A stretch of 64,000 nucleotides of DNA from Streptomyces sp. NBC_01237 (GCF_035917275.1 NZ_CP108509.1:496001-560000), one strand, 5' to 3'. Shown: positions 7,966 to 17,114, counted from the stretch's first letter. The notes: generated by a model not told the origin, from the sequence alone. Numbers and translations are program-made.

Positions 7966-10091
7966 GCCCGTACCTCCACTACCGCGACCACCGGTTCGTC
8001 GGCGGCCCGCGCCTTGAGTTCGCCGCGGGCGAGGGCGAGCAGCGGCTCGGGGTCGAGTACGCCGGAGAGGTCGGCGATCCGGGAGCCGAGGAGCAGCCGC
8101 ACGGCGGGGGCGCGGACACCGCCGTCCCCGTACGAGGTGGCGTCACGCACCAGAGCGGCGAGCACCTCGGGGGCGCGGCCCACGGTGGTCGTCTCCACCC
8201 GGGCGTCCGCCACGTGGAGGCGGACCACACCGTCCGCGTCGATGACCCGGACCGGGCGGCGGGTGGCGCGGAGCCGGCGACGTACCTCGGTCCCGTACAC
8301 GGTGTGCGCCGAGGTGCCGGCCAGCACGTCGACATGGGCCGGGTCGGCCTTGAGGCTGACGGCGGCGGTGCGCAGACGTTCGTCGTCGTCGGCGCGGTGG
8401 GCCCGGTCCTGGGTGCGCAGTTCGGTTGCACCGGTGGCCACGGCCCGTACCGTGCTGGTCTGCGGGTCGACGGTCACTTCGACCTCGACGCCGTCGGGCG
8501 CGGCGCCCTGGGCGACGACGGCGGCCTCCGCTTCCGCGCGGACCGCGAGGATCTGTTCCTCCCCGGCGCCCGGGATGATCCGCTCGACCTGCTCGCGGAC
8601 GAGGGCGAGGGCGACTCCGATCGGGCTGATGACCTCGCTGTGGCGGGCGATCCGGCCCTCCATGCCACTGGTGTGGGCCAGATGTGGGGTGACGGAGGCC
8701 GCGCCTCCTCCCCCGCCGACGAGCACGGCGGTGTCCTTGTCGAGCCGGTAGTCCTTCACCATCGCGTCGACCACGGCCTTCACCCGGTCCGTGCCGGCGT
8801 CCAGGATCCTGGACGCCGCCGTGGGTACGTCGAGACCGAGGCGTTCGGCGAGCGGGGCGATCGCCGCGCGGGCAGCGGCCGGGTCGCAGCGGGCGAAGTC
8901 GCCCTCGGGGACCCGGCCGAGCGCGTTGGCGGCGCATGTCATGGTCAGGGCGTAGCGGCCTCCCGCCGCCTCGATGACGACATGGTCGGCCGGGTCGTCG
9001 TCCATCGGCCGGATGGTGGTGACGGTCGCGTCGCGGAGATCGTCGAGCGGGGCGAAGCAGGCGTAGGGCAGCCCGGCGATGTGTGCGCTGCGGGGTCCGA
9101 CGCCGGTGATCCGCCCGCCGTCGATGCGCACCATGGAGCCGCCGCCGACACCGACGGTCCGTACGTCCAGGGCGTTGAGGTAGGTCGTGCGGCCGAGGAT
9201 GACGGCGTGCCGGACGGCGACCTTGCCGCGTCGCACGACACTGATGTCGGTGGATGTGCCACCGGTCTCCAGGAACAGCCCTTCACTGATCCTCTCCTGC
9301 ATGAGCGCGCCCGCGACCCCCGCGGCGGGGCCGGACAGGACGGTCAGCAGGGGCCTGCGCCGCATCTCGTCCAGGGACATCACTCCGCCGTCGCAGCGCA
9401 TCACCATCAGGGGGGCGGTGACGCCCGCCTTGGTGATGGAGGCGTCGACGAGATCGGCGGTGGCCAGCATCCTCGGCAGGATGGCCGCGTTGATCACGGC
9501 GGTACGGGTCCGCTTGTGCAGCCCGTAGAGCGAGGTGATCTCGTGGGCGGCGGTCGCGGGCAGTCCGGCCGTGCGTGCGGCGGCGGTGACCGCTTCCTCC
9601 CCCTCCGGGCGGTCGACGCCGAACGGCTCGCTGGCGACGAGGACCTGCGCGCCGTCCTGGGTGACGGCGTCGACGGCACGGCTGACGGCGGCGGCGTCCT
9701 CGGGGTCGTCCACATGGGTGTAGGTGAGCGGAAGGCGCTTGCCGGGGGTGAGTTCGAGCCTGCCGAGGGCGGCGAGCCGGCGGGTGAGGACGGCTCCGGC
9801 GCCGGAGCCGATGCCGACCAGGCCGACGGTCGCGACATCGCCTTCGAGCAGGGCGTTGGTGGCCTGGGTCGTGCCGTGGGCGAGGAAGGCCACGTGCTCG
9901 GGATCCCGGCCGGTCTGTGCGAGCAGCCGGTCGAGGGCGGTGACGATCCCGTGGGCAACGCCGTCCTCGTGGTGGTGACTGGTGGGGACCTTCACCTGTC
10001 CCAGCAGTTCGAGAGTCTTGGCGTCGACGGCCACGGCGTCGGTGAACGTCCCGCCGACATCGATGCCGACACGGATACGTTGGGTGGTCAT
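7962..10091 (-). CDS. HyuA-type hydantoinase/oxoprolinase
   Basis: Protein of 709 residues in the hydantoinase A/5-oxoprolinase family, ATP-dependent enzymes acting on cyclic amides or carboxylating ketones. The actin-like ATP fold starts at residue 7 (VGIDVGGTFTDAVAVD). Other family marks are HGTTQATNAL, TVLSGPAAGVAGA, the second phosphate loop LETGGTSTDISVV and VGGGGGAASVTP. A strong AAGGAGGTG precedes the ATG. No HyuB partner is nearby, unlike classical ATP-hydantoinases, so the protein acts alone or with the neighbouring FAD oxidoreductase and HExxH protein. Reaction and substrate are inferred only from family. Confidence 0.88.
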   Translation of the reverse strand: MTTQRIRVGIDVGGTFTDAVAVDAKTLELLGQVKVPTSHHHEDGVAHGIVTALDRLLAQTGRDPEHVAFLAHGTTQATNALLEGDVATVGLVGIGSGAGAVLTRRLAALGRLELTPGKRLPLTYTHVDDPEDAAAVSRAVDAVTQDGAQVLVASEPFGVDRPEGEEAVTAAARTAGLPATAAHEITSLYGLHKRTRTAVINAAILPRMLATADLVDASITKAGVTAPLMVMRCDGGVMSLDEMRRRPLLTVLSGPAAGVAGALMQERISEGLFLETGGTSTDISVVRRGKVAVRHAVILGRTTYLNALDVRTVGVGGGSMVRIDGGRITGVGPRSAHIAGLPYACFAPLDDLRDATVTTIRPMDDDPADHVVIEAAGGRYALTMTCAANALGRVPEGDFARCDPAAARAAIAPLAERLGLDVPTAASRILDAGTDRVKAVVDAMVKDYRLDKDTAVLVGGGGGAASVTPHLAHTSGMEGRIARHSEVISPIGVALALVREQVERIIPGAGEEQILAVRAEAEAAVVAQGAAPDGVEVEVTVDPQTSTVRAVATGATELRTQDRAHRADDDERLRTAAVSLKADPAHVDVLAGTSAHTVYGTEVRRRLRATRRPVRVIDADGVVRLHVADARVETTTVGRAPEVLAALVRDATSYGDGGVRAPAVRLLLGSRIADLSGVLDPEPLLALARGELKARAADEPVVAVVEVRA

Positions 10092-10114
10092 GGTGGGAGA
10101 GCACCTCCTTGTGC

Positions 10115-10270
10115 TGCGGTGCGGGGTGTACGGGTGCGGGGTGCGTACGGGGTACAGGCGTACGGGGCGCGGGCTTCGGAGTGCGGACGTACGGGGTGCG
10201 CGAGGTGTACGGAGCACGGGGGTACGCGATGCGGGATCGCGCGATGCGAGGGGGGTTGCCGACAGCGGCG
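10115..10270. repeat. Degenerate GTACGGGG-type repeats
   Basis: The gap between the hydantoinase and FAD-oxidoreductase genes is filled with about six irregular copies of a GTACGGGGTGCG-like unit. No coding frame is supported. A weaker version of the same composition fills the gap at 11892-12018. They could be slipped-strand expansions or structured intergenic RNA. Confidence 0.5.
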
Positions 10271-10289
10271 GTTGAGCGGCCCGGGGGCG

Positions 10290-11891
10290 CTAGTAACCCC
10301 GGACGTCGGGCCAGTGGCGCTGGACCCCGGCACGGTCGAGGACGCGGGCGAACTCGTCGAAGTGCTTGTCGTCCGCCTGGACCTGGTGCGGTTCGACGTC
10401 CTCGGCGAGGCAGTGGGCGGCCAGCGCTCCGGCGGCCTCTCCGACGTTCCACTCCACCGGATGCAGCCGGTAGCAGCCGTTGGTGATGTGGGTCGTGCCG
10501 ATGTTCTTGCCCGCGGGGAGCAGATTGCGCACCCGGCGGGGTACGAGAGCGCCGAGCGGGATCTCGAAGGGCACGGACCCGATGTCGATGTAGTTGTCGC
10601 CGCCGGTGGAGGGGTGGAGGTCGATGCGATAGCCGCCGACGCCGACCGAGTCGCGGTACCGGGTGCCGCCGCGCGGGCCCACCAGGTCGATGGCGACATC
10701 GTGCTCGGTGACCGTGGTGACCGCCTTGATGCGGCGGGATTCACGGATGTACGGAGCCTTGGCCAGCCCGTCGGCGGTGCCGGTGACATCGGGGCGGATA
10801 CGCAGGCCGGGGAAGCCGGTGCCGCCGTCCTGCCGGGGGGCCTCGGTCTGCAGCCAGTACAACAGGGAGAGGGACAACTGCCGTGCCTCGCGCAGGGCCT
10901 GCTCCTCCTCGCCGATGTAGGGCTTGAGCCAGTAGTCGTTGAGGGGCCAGTTGACCAGAGTGATGTCGGAGTCGAACGATCCGGGCCGGTGCATCGTGCG
11001 GGCGAGGATGCGGCGGAAGCCCCAGAGTTCCTTGTCGCCCGCGTCGGCGCTCTGGTCGGCCGTGACGTCCAGGGGGTCGAGTGCGGGGTTGGGGACGAAG
11101 GTACGCGGCACGGGTTCGAGGGTGCGCGGGTCGGGGGCCTCGAAGCCGAGGAGCGGGCCGGGCCAGAAGTCGGGACGGTAGGAGCGCCAGAAGGCGTAGT
11201 CCTCGGGCCGGTCGACGGTGTGGTCCTGGCCGGCGTGGTGGGAGAGCGCGAAGCAGACGGTGATGCCCTGCTGGTTGAGCGGCTGGGCCTCGGCGGGTGC
11301 GTGGGGCTCGTCGAACTCCCCCTGTGCTTCGGCTCCGTTGGCGTGCTCGACATCGGCGAGAGCCAGGAGTTCGCCGGTTTCGGTCGCGTCGACGACATAG
11401 CGGGCGCTGAGGGTCCGGCGGCTGCCGTCCCGCAGGGACGCGAGTGTCACCGCTCGGATGACATCGTTGTCGGACTCCACGGCGACCGGCCGGTGTTCGG
11501 TCAGGACGACCAGCCGCCCCGCGGCCCGGTGGGGGGCGAGCATGGACTCCAGGACAGCGAGGGCGACCCGGGGTTCGTGGCAGAGCTTGCTGACCCGTCC
11601 CGCGCCCGGGTTGAGCTCGGTCAGGGCGAGGGCCTCGGAGCGCAGCGGGTACCACTGCCGGTAGTACTGACGGATGCCCTCGCGCAGACTGCGGTACGAG
11701 GCCGTGGTGCCGAACTGTTCGACCCAGGGGTGCTCGTCCGGGGGCACGGCCTGCGAGGTCAGCTGGCCGCCGATCCAGTCGGTCTCCTCGGTGAGGACGA
11801 CGTTGCGTCCGGCCCGGCACGCGGCCAGCGCCGCCGCGACGCCGCCGAGACCTCCACCGACGACGAGGATGTCGGGTTGCTGCACGTTCAC
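10290..11891 (-). CDS. FAD-dependent oxidoreductase (FAD_oxidored family)
   Basis: Flavoprotein of 533 residues. The N-terminal dinucleotide fold is ILVVGGGLGGVAAALAACRA (residues 8-27), with the acidic end of strand 2 in LTEETDWIGGQLTSQ. The C-terminal FAD-binding segment LLPAGKNIGTTHITNG and a final GEAAGALAA helix match the PF12831-type oxidoreductases often found in sugar or polysaccharide catabolic loci. There is no signal peptide, so it acts in the cytoplasm. It is upstream of the hydantoinase on the same strand, separated by a 198-bp repeat-rich gap, and downstream of the LacI gene. Its likely role is oxidation of a pathway intermediate; substrate unknown. Confidence 0.85.
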   Translation of the reverse strand: MNVQQPDILVVGGGLGGVAAALAACRAGRNVVLTEETDWIGGQLTSQAVPPDEHPWVEQFGTTASYRSLREGIRQYYRQWYPLRSEALALTELNPGAGRVSKLCHEPRVALAVLESMLAPHRAAGRLVVLTEHRPVAVESDNDVIRAVTLASLRDGSRRTLSARYVVDATETGELLALADVEHANGAEAQGEFDEPHAPAEAQPLNQQGITVCFALSHHAGQDHTVDRPEDYAFWRSYRPDFWPGPLLGFEAPDPRTLEPVPRTFVPNPALDPLDVTADQSADAGDKELWGFRRILARTMHRPGSFDSDITLVNWPLNDYWLKPYIGEEEQALREARQLSLSLLYWLQTEAPRQDGGTGFPGLRIRPDVTGTADGLAKAPYIRESRRIKAVTTVTEHDVAIDLVGPRGGTRYRDSVGVGGYRIDLHPSTGGDNYIDIGSVPFEIPLGALVPRRVRNLLPAGKNIGTTHITNGCYRLHPVEWNVGEAAGALAAHCLAEDVEPHQVQADDKHFDEFARVLDRAGVQRHWPDVRGY

Positions 11892-12018
11892 TTCACTCCT
11901 TGTGTTGCGTGGTACTCGATGCGGGACGCATCGGTGCGGTACGAAGGGACGCCGGGCCGTGGATCACGGGTTCGGATACGGGACCCACGGCCTCGGGTCA
12001 GGGTTCAAGGGCGTGCCG

Positions 12019-13098
12019 TCAGGCCCGCGTCGGCGGCGGCCCGACCGTCGCGCCCGGGCGGAACGGGCAGGCCACAAGAGGTTCCGCGGCCTGTTCACCG
12101 GCCACGAGAGCGGCGAGCAGACGAATCGCGGCGGCGCCCAACTCCAGCCGCGGGATGTCGAATCCGGTCGGTTCGGGCTCATCTGCCAGATCGGCCGGCG
12201 GGCTGCCGAGCAGCGCCAGCGAGACATCGCGCGGGCAGGCGAGGCCCGCGTCGCGGACGGCATCGCGCAGTGCTCGCCACGCGGCACCCGTGTCGGTCTC
12301 CTCGGCGACGAAGGCGGTGACGCCCTCGGCGAGTCGCGCGTGCAGCCATGCCGACGTCAACTCCCTTGCCGGGTCGGCATCCCGGAAGACGGCGGCCGGC
12401 CCGGCCGGAAGTCCGGCTTCCTCCAGCCCCTTGAGGAAGCCGTGCTCACGGTCGGTCGAGGCAGGCGCGTCGTCGGCCTCGCGAACGAGCACGATCCGCC
12501 GATGCCCCGCCGCCGCGAGGCGGGCGACGACTTCACTGCTCGCGCTCACATAGTCGGCGCCGACGCAGGCGAGCCCTTCGAGTTCGTCACGGCGGCCGAT
12601 GTGGACCACGGGGAATCCGTCGTCCACGAGCCGCCTCAGCTCGGTGCTGGGTGCGTGGCGGCCGAGGAAGAGGCAACCGTCGGCGAGCCTGACCCGGTTC
12701 AGAGCCTCCGGTCGGGCAGCTCCGGCGCCGCCGGAGCTGGAGCCGGTGAAGAGGACCAGGTCGTAGCCGCGGGAGGCGGCCTCCTGCTCGACGCCGACGA
12801 GAAAGGGGTAGTACGAGTGCTGCACATCGGTCGGAAAGGTGGCGGTGAAGGAGAAGACGCCGAGCAGGTTGTTGCGGGCGGCAGCGAGCCGGCGTGCGAC
12901 CGGATCGGGCACATATCCGAGGCTGTCCGCCGCGTCGAGCACCCTGCGCCGGGTCTCCTCGGATATCGAGATGCCCTGCTTGTTCCCTCCGAGCACCAGC
13001 GAGACGGTGGCCTGCGACACTCCCGCCAGGCGGGCGACTTCGGCCTGCCTGGGGCGGGACGTCCGACCACGCCGACCGTGCGCTTCCCGCTGCGCCAT
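12019..13098 (-). CDS. LacI-family repressor
   Basis: LacI/GalR regulator of 359 residues. The N-terminal HTH is VARLAGVSQATVSLVLGG, followed by the hinge helix near VARRLAAARNN and a periplasmic-binding-protein-like effector domain (LLGVFSFTATFP to ADLADEPEPTGFD). The family usually senses sugars or sugar acids. It faces the Tat-exported protein gene, and a matching 12-bp palindrome lies before each gene. It therefore probably represses itself, the exported protein, and perhaps the downstream FAD-oxidoreductase/hydantoinase/permease genes. Confidence 0.9.
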   Translation of the reverse strand: MAQREAHGRRGRTSRPRQAEVARLAGVSQATVSLVLGGNKQGISISEETRRRVLDAADSLGYVPDPVARRLAAARNNLLGVFSFTATFPTDVQHSYYPFLVGVEQEAASRGYDLVLFTGSSSGGAGAARPEALNRVRLADGCLFLGRHAPSTELRRLVDDGFPVVHIGRRDELEGLACVGADYVSASSEVVARLAAAGHRRIVLVREADDAPASTDREHGFLKGLEEAGLPAGPAAVFRDADPARELTSAWLHARLAEGVTAFVAEETDTGAAWRALRDAVRDAGLACPRDVSLALLGSPPADLADEPEPTGFDIPRLELGAAAIRLLAALVAGEQAAEPLVACPFRPGATVGPPPTRA

Positions 13099-13117
13099 CT
13101 CCGCTCCGTTCTTTCAT

Positions 13118-13129
13118 TAATGCGTATTA
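13118..13129. promoter_or_regulatory. LacI operator, repressor side
   Basis: Near-perfect palindrome TAATGCGTATTA, 19 bases before the LacI start, differing by one base from the copy at 13503-13514. It stands out as AT-rich in GC-rich DNA and has the central CG typical of LacI-family operators. Confidence 0.75.
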
Positions 13130-13588
13130 GTACGGGGTGTTGACGAGTACTTTGAGGGCTTCCCGAGCGGCTGGTCAAGGGGTCGGGAGCAACTTTCTCG
13201 GGAACCGGGAGGTGTCCATTCCCTGGCCCGGTCCGGGCCCGCCGGCCGACTCCGCACACACCGCGACGCAGCCGATGAGTCGGCGGATTCCGCGAACCCG
13301 ACGCGCGCTTCGGACCATGGCGGACAGGCCCGCAGCAGCAACGGGGTGCGATGCGGCTTCACCGGCTCGGTGCAACTCCCTGACGGGCACCCAAAGCCGG
13401 GGCGACGGCTGGGAAACGGGGGTTTCCTTGCCCGGAAGCAGGACCTCGACGCCCCTCAAGCCGATGCGCGCTCGGCACTCCAGATCCACCGAGGACCGGC
13501 AGTAATACGTATTAGCACCTTGACGCGTCCCCTGGTCGGGTTCGAAGCTGAGCGCCACCCACCGTGAGCACGCATGAGTGAGGACGCC
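13130..13588. other. Divergent intergenic region, no gene supported
   Basis: About 460 bases separate the LacI and Tat-exported protein genes. Apart from the two operators, the frames have poor codon bias and no recognisable motifs. The region presumably holds the two promoters, and looping between the operators, about 385 bp apart, is possible. Confidence 0.5.
13503..13514. promoter_or_regulatory. LacI operator, exported-protein side
   Basis: Perfect palindrome TAATACGTATTA, about 75 bases before the Tat-exported protein start. It matches the near-identical site beside the LacI gene. Confidence 0.78.
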
Positions 13589-15178
13589 ATGAGTGAGATC
13601 ACCCGAAGAGGGTTCGGCCGCTTGGCCGGGCTGGCTGTGCTGGCCGCTGGATTCACCGCCGGGACGGGCGGTGCGAGCGAGGCCGCTGCCCTCGCCGCTA
13701 CGGCCCGTGAACCGTTCGAGGTGCGATACCTCAGTTCGTTCGGCCGGCAGCGCTACTTCACGTATCCGACCCACAACGGTTTCGTCGATGCCGACCGCAT
13801 CGTGCTGGGTCAGCGGGAGGCCGGGGCCACGAGTCTGTGGGAGGTGAATCTGCGCTCCGGCGCGGAGCGGTTCCTGGCACGGTTCGCCACTCCGGCCAGC
13901 GACCGGAATCCGTTCGTCTGGTGGAACATCCACTCCGGACGCCTCGTCACCTGCGCCGGGAACGCCGTCTGGCTGATCGACCTGGCCAGTCCCTCGCCCG
14001 TGAAGCTCTACTCCCCGCCACCGGGCCGGGCGCTCAGCGTCGTCGTGAACCTGCATCCGGCGGGCGACCGGGTTCTGTGCAGCCACTACCCGGCCCCGAT
14101 CACCGCCGGACCGACCACAGCGGTGGAGATCGAACTCACGGGCGGCCGGGTCAAGGAGGTGTTCTCGGGGAACGTGATGGCCACCCACTTCCAGTACAGC
14201 GCCCACGATCCCGAATGGATCGGCTACTCGCTCGGCGGCAGCACCCGCACCTGGGCCCTGCACCCCGTCCACGCACCACAGGGCAGGATGATCTGGGACC
14301 AGGGCGCGGCGGGCGTACCGGTCGCGACCCATGAGGTGTGGACGTCCGGTGCCGACACCGGGTGCCTCGCCGTGGCGATCGGCGGCAGCGCCCCGGGGCT
14401 GTGGATGGTCCACCCCGACGACCGGCCGGACCGGCTGCTGGCACGGGGCCCCTCGGGCACGAACGGCGCGTACAACCACTGCTCCGTCTCCGCCGACGGC
14501 CGCTGGGCCGTGACCGACACCAACGGCCGCAACGGCTCGGGGCCCGGGCAGACGGGCTCGGTGGCGCTGGTCGACCTCACCGGCGTACACCCACCGCGTA
14601 CCCTCGGCCCGGCCGGCTGGGGCTCCGCCCACCCCGGCCACCCCCATCCGGGCTTCTCGCCCGACGGCCGCATGGTCGCCTACACCGACACGGAAGCGGC
14701 CACCGACCGCACCCGCGTGGTGCTCTGCGACTCGCACGGCGACTGGGCACCACGCCCCCTGGACTGGCAGGCGGAGGCGGAGGACCTCGCCCGCGCCGTG
14801 TCGGGCGGCAGCGCCGGGACCTTCGCCGACCCCCAATGCGGCTCCGGTCACGGGCTGCTGTTCACACCGGCCGCCCCCGGGGACGCACTGACCTGCCGGT
14901 TCCCCCAGCCGGGCCCCGGCCTGCGCACCCTGCGACTGCGGGTGAAACACCATGACTCCAGAGGCATCTACCGGCTGTCGGTCAACGGGACCACAGTGGG
15001 TGAACCGCTCGACCTCTACAGCCCGGTCATGACCTACACCGAGCCGGAGTTCACCCAGGTCCCACTACAGGCAGGCGTCAACACGCTCCGCCTGACCCAC
15101 CTCGGCCAGCACGCCGACAGCACCCGGACTCCGGGCACCTGCGCGATCGACCGCATCGGCGTGCGGCACCCCGGCTGA
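13589..15178 (+). CDS. Tat-exported beta-propeller protein (oligogalacturonate-lyase-like)
   Basis: Exported protein of 529 residues. The twin-arginine signal is ITRRGFGRLAGLAVLAAGF, with Ala-rich cleavage near AAALA. The body has repeated propeller-like blades (FTYPTHNGFVDADRIVLG; HCSVSADGRWAVTDTNG; HPGFSPDGRMVAYTDTEA) in the style of oligogalacturonide lyases and TolB-type propellers. The last 130 residues resemble a carbohydrate-binding beta-sandwich. I choose ATG 13589, with GAGGA four bases upstream, over ATG 13574, which repeats the same ATGAGTGAG. It probably acts on an extracellular polysaccharide and feeds the neighbouring cytoplasmic pathway; the activity is inferred. Confidence 0.72.
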   Translation: MSEITRRGFGRLAGLAVLAAGFTAGTGGASEAAALAATAREPFEVRYLSSFGRQRYFTYPTHNGFVDADRIVLGQREAGATSLWEVNLRSGAERFLARFATPASDRNPFVWWNIHSGRLVTCAGNAVWLIDLASPSPVKLYSPPPGRALSVVVNLHPAGDRVLCSHYPAPITAGPTTAVEIELTGGRVKEVFSGNVMATHFQYSAHDPEWIGYSLGGSTRTWALHPVHAPQGRMIWDQGAAGVPVATHEVWTSGADTGCLAVAIGGSAPGLWMVHPDDRPDRLLARGPSGTNGAYNHCSVSADGRWAVTDTNGRNGSGPGQTGSVALVDLTGVHPPRTLGPAGWGSAHPGHPHPGFSPDGRMVAYTDTEAATDRTRVVLCDSHGDWAPRPLDWQAEAEDLARAVSGGSAGTFADPQCGSGHGLLFTPAAPGDALTCRFPQPGPGLRTLRLRVKHHDSRGIYRLSVNGTTVGEPLDLYSPVMTYTEPEFTQVPLQAGVNTLRLTHLGQHADSTRTPGTCAIDRIGVRHPG

Positions 15179-15235
15179 GGGCTGATCGGCTCGCACGTGG
15201 AGCGCGGTCGCGAGGGGAGCCCCGACTCTGTCTTC

Positions 15236-15252
15236 CGGGACCGAAGGTCCCG
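15236..15252. terminator. Small hairpin between convergent genes
   Basis: CGGGACC-GAA-GGTCCCG forms a 7-bp stem between the ends of the exported-protein and quinone oxidoreductase genes. It is short but well placed for bidirectional termination. Confidence 0.4.
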
Positions 15253-15320
15253 AACGTACCGACGGTGGGCTCTCTCGGCTGGGCGGGGCATCGTGGCGGG
15301 CCCGGTGTGGGTGACGGCGG

Positions 15321-16283
15321 TCACGGTGTCAGCACGATCCTGCCGAAGACCCCGCCCTCGTCCATCCTCCGGTGCGCCAGCATGGCCGCGTCCAGTGGGA
15401 GCACGTCGTGCACCACTGTTGCGATCTCGCCGCGGCTCGCCGCGGCGAACTGTTCGCGCCGTACGGCGGACCGGTCGGCCTCGGAGACGGTGGCGGCGCT
15501 GAAAGCGGCGAAGGACATCGACTTCTGGAACGCCGCCATGATCTTCGTTCCGAAGTCCGCGGGCGGCTGGCCCGCGACAGCACCCACTGCCACCATGCGG
15601 CCGTTCGGGTTGAGCCGGTCGAAGAACGACGGCATGTCCCCACCGGCCACCACGTCGATGATGACGTCATAGCCCGCAGGGGCGCCTTCCCCTCCTTCGC
15701 CGGAGCGCTCCAGCACGTGGGTAGCGCCGAGACGGAGCAGTCGCCTGCCACGCTCGGCCGAGGATGTGGTGACCGCCACCGCGGCGGCTCCGCCGCGAGC
15801 GGCGAGTTGCACTGCCATGATCCCGATGCTTCCGGCCGCGCCCCGTACCAGGACCGTCTCACCGGGAGCGAAGTGGGCGTGGCGGAGTCCGAAGTGGGCC
15901 ACCACGCCGGGACCGCCGAGGGCCACCACGTCGACGGCTGACAGGTTCCCGGGCAGCGGGACGATCTCCTCGACGGACACGACCGCCTGTTCGACGTAGC
16001 CTCCACCGGTGCCGGTGAAGGCCCACACCCGTCGGCCGATCCACGACACGTCGACACCGTCACCGACCGCCGACACGGTGCCCGCCACCTCGCTGCCCGG
16101 GACGAAACCCTCCTTGAAGCCGTAGGCGGCCAGGGCTCCGCTCCGGATCACGGTGTCGACACCACCGACACCGATCGCCTCGGTGGTGATCAGCACCTGG
16201 CCGCCGCCAGGTGCGGGGGCCGGCAGGTCGATGACCACCAGGCCCTCGGGACCTCCGTACGTCTGTATCGCGACTGCCTTCAC
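15321..16283 (-). CDS. Zinc-independent quinone oxidoreductase (MDR family)
   Basis: NADPH-dependent medium-chain dehydrogenase/reductase of 320 residues, like QOR/zeta-crystallin. It begins MKAVAIQTYGGPEGLVVID, with GTG at 16283 preceded by GGAGGCGG. The cofactor fold is VLVRGAAGSIGIMAVQLAA near residue 140. The zinc-binding cysteines of alcohol dehydrogenases are absent. It reduces quinones or enones, probably in detoxification. It is divergent from a TetR gene with a strong palindrome between them, so induction by its substrate is likely. Confidence 0.87.
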   Translation of the reverse strand: MKAVAIQTYGGPEGLVVIDLPAPAPGGGQVLITTEAIGVGGVDTVIRSGALAAYGFKEGFVPGSEVAGTVSAVGDGVDVSWIGRRVWAFTGTGGGYVEQAVVSVEEIVPLPGNLSAVDVVALGGPGVVAHFGLRHAHFAPGETVLVRGAAGSIGIMAVQLAARGGAAAVAVTTSSAERGRRLLRLGATHVLERSGEGGEGAPAGYDVIIDVVAGGDMPSFFDRLNPNGRMVAVGAVAGQPPADFGTKIMAAFQKSMSFAAFSAATVSEADRSAVRREQFAAASRGEIATVVHDVLPLDAAMLAHRRMDEGGVFGRIVLTP

Positions 16284-16448
16284 GTCCGCCTCCCATGTTC
16301 CGGACCGCTCGGGCGCGGTCCTGCTCCATGCCCACCACCGATCGCCACTGACGACGCCTGTGGCGGACCGCCGGGGCACGAACCGCCGGAGGCTGCCCCG
16401 GTATCGCGCGCCCCGATGATCCGGGTGAGTTGCCACGTCTCGCACGCT

Positions 16449-16468
16449 AACGGACGCCCCCGTCCGTT
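16449..16468. promoter_or_regulatory. TetR operator
   Basis: Perfect inverted repeat AACGGACG-CCCC-CGTCCGTT between the divergent quinone oxidoreductase and TetR genes, 17 bases before the TetR ATG. The outer arms continue as GCT/AGC with a one-base offset. Confidence 0.75.
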
Positions 16469-16484
16469 TAGCTAAAGTGAGAGC

Positions 16485-17114
16485 ATGAGCGATCGTTTGC
16501 CTCACACCCTGCGCTCCGACGCACGGGACAATCGCGAAAGCATCCTCGACGCGGCGCGGGCACTGTTCTCCGCCGACGGCCTGGACGTGCCGATGCGCGA
16601 GGTCGCGCGGCGCGCCGGTGTCGGGCCCGCCACCTTGTACCGTCGCTTCCCGACCAAGCAGATACTCATCGCCGAAGCCTTCGCGGACCAGCTGCGCGCA
16701 TGTCGCACCATCGTCGACGAGGGGTGCGCCGATCGCGATCCATGGCATGGCCTCTGTCTGGTGATCGAGAAGATCTGCGAACTGCACGCACGCGACCGGG
16801 GCTTCACCGAAGCCTTCCTGTCGACCGTCCCCGGGGCGCCGGACGTCGCGGGGCGTGAGTACACGGTCAATGAAGTCGCCGGACTGGCCCGGCGCGCCAA
16901 GGAGGCAGGACATCTGCGGTCCGACTTCGTCCTGGACGACCTCATTCTCGTCCTCATGGCCAACAAGGGAATCCACACCGGATCGACCGCTTCTCAGGTC
17001 ACGGCCTCCCGCCGCTTCGCGGGGTTGGTGATCCAGGCGTTCGAGGCCTGCCCTCGACACGCACCGCTACCGCCACCGGCGCTGCTGGCACCCCCGGCAC
17101 CGGACAGCGCCTGA
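16485..17114 (+). CDS. TetR-family repressor
   Basis: TetR regulator of 209 residues. The HTH spans ARDNRESILDAARALFSADG and VPMREVARRAGVGPATLYRR, followed by a helical ligand domain. The final 20 residues are Pro/Ala-rich and probably disordered. The ATG has GTGAGAG upstream. With the palindrome at 16449-16468 it should control itself and the divergent quinone oxidoreductase, a common quinone- or electrophile-sensing arrangement. The ligand is not known. Confidence 0.85.
   Translation: MSDRLPHTLRSDARDNRESILDAARALFSADGLDVPMREVARRAGVGPATLYRRFPTKQILIAEAFADQLRACRTIVDEGCADRDPWHGLCLVIEKICELHARDRGFTEAFLSTVPGAPDVAGREYTVNEVAGLARRAKEAGHLRSDFVLDDLILVLMANKGIHTGSTASQVTASRRFAGLVIQAFEACPRHAPLPPPALLAPPAPDSA

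Noticed and set aside
7794..12320. An open plus-strand frame of about 1,500 codons
   Set aside because: It is antisense to the hydantoinase and FAD-oxidoreductase genes; its composition (Gly/Asp/Val/Arg) is the usual shadow of GC-biased codons and it has no domain.
13137..13505. A 122-codon plus frame in the LacI divergent gap
   Set aside because: Poor codon bias, no motif, and it would overlap one operator region.
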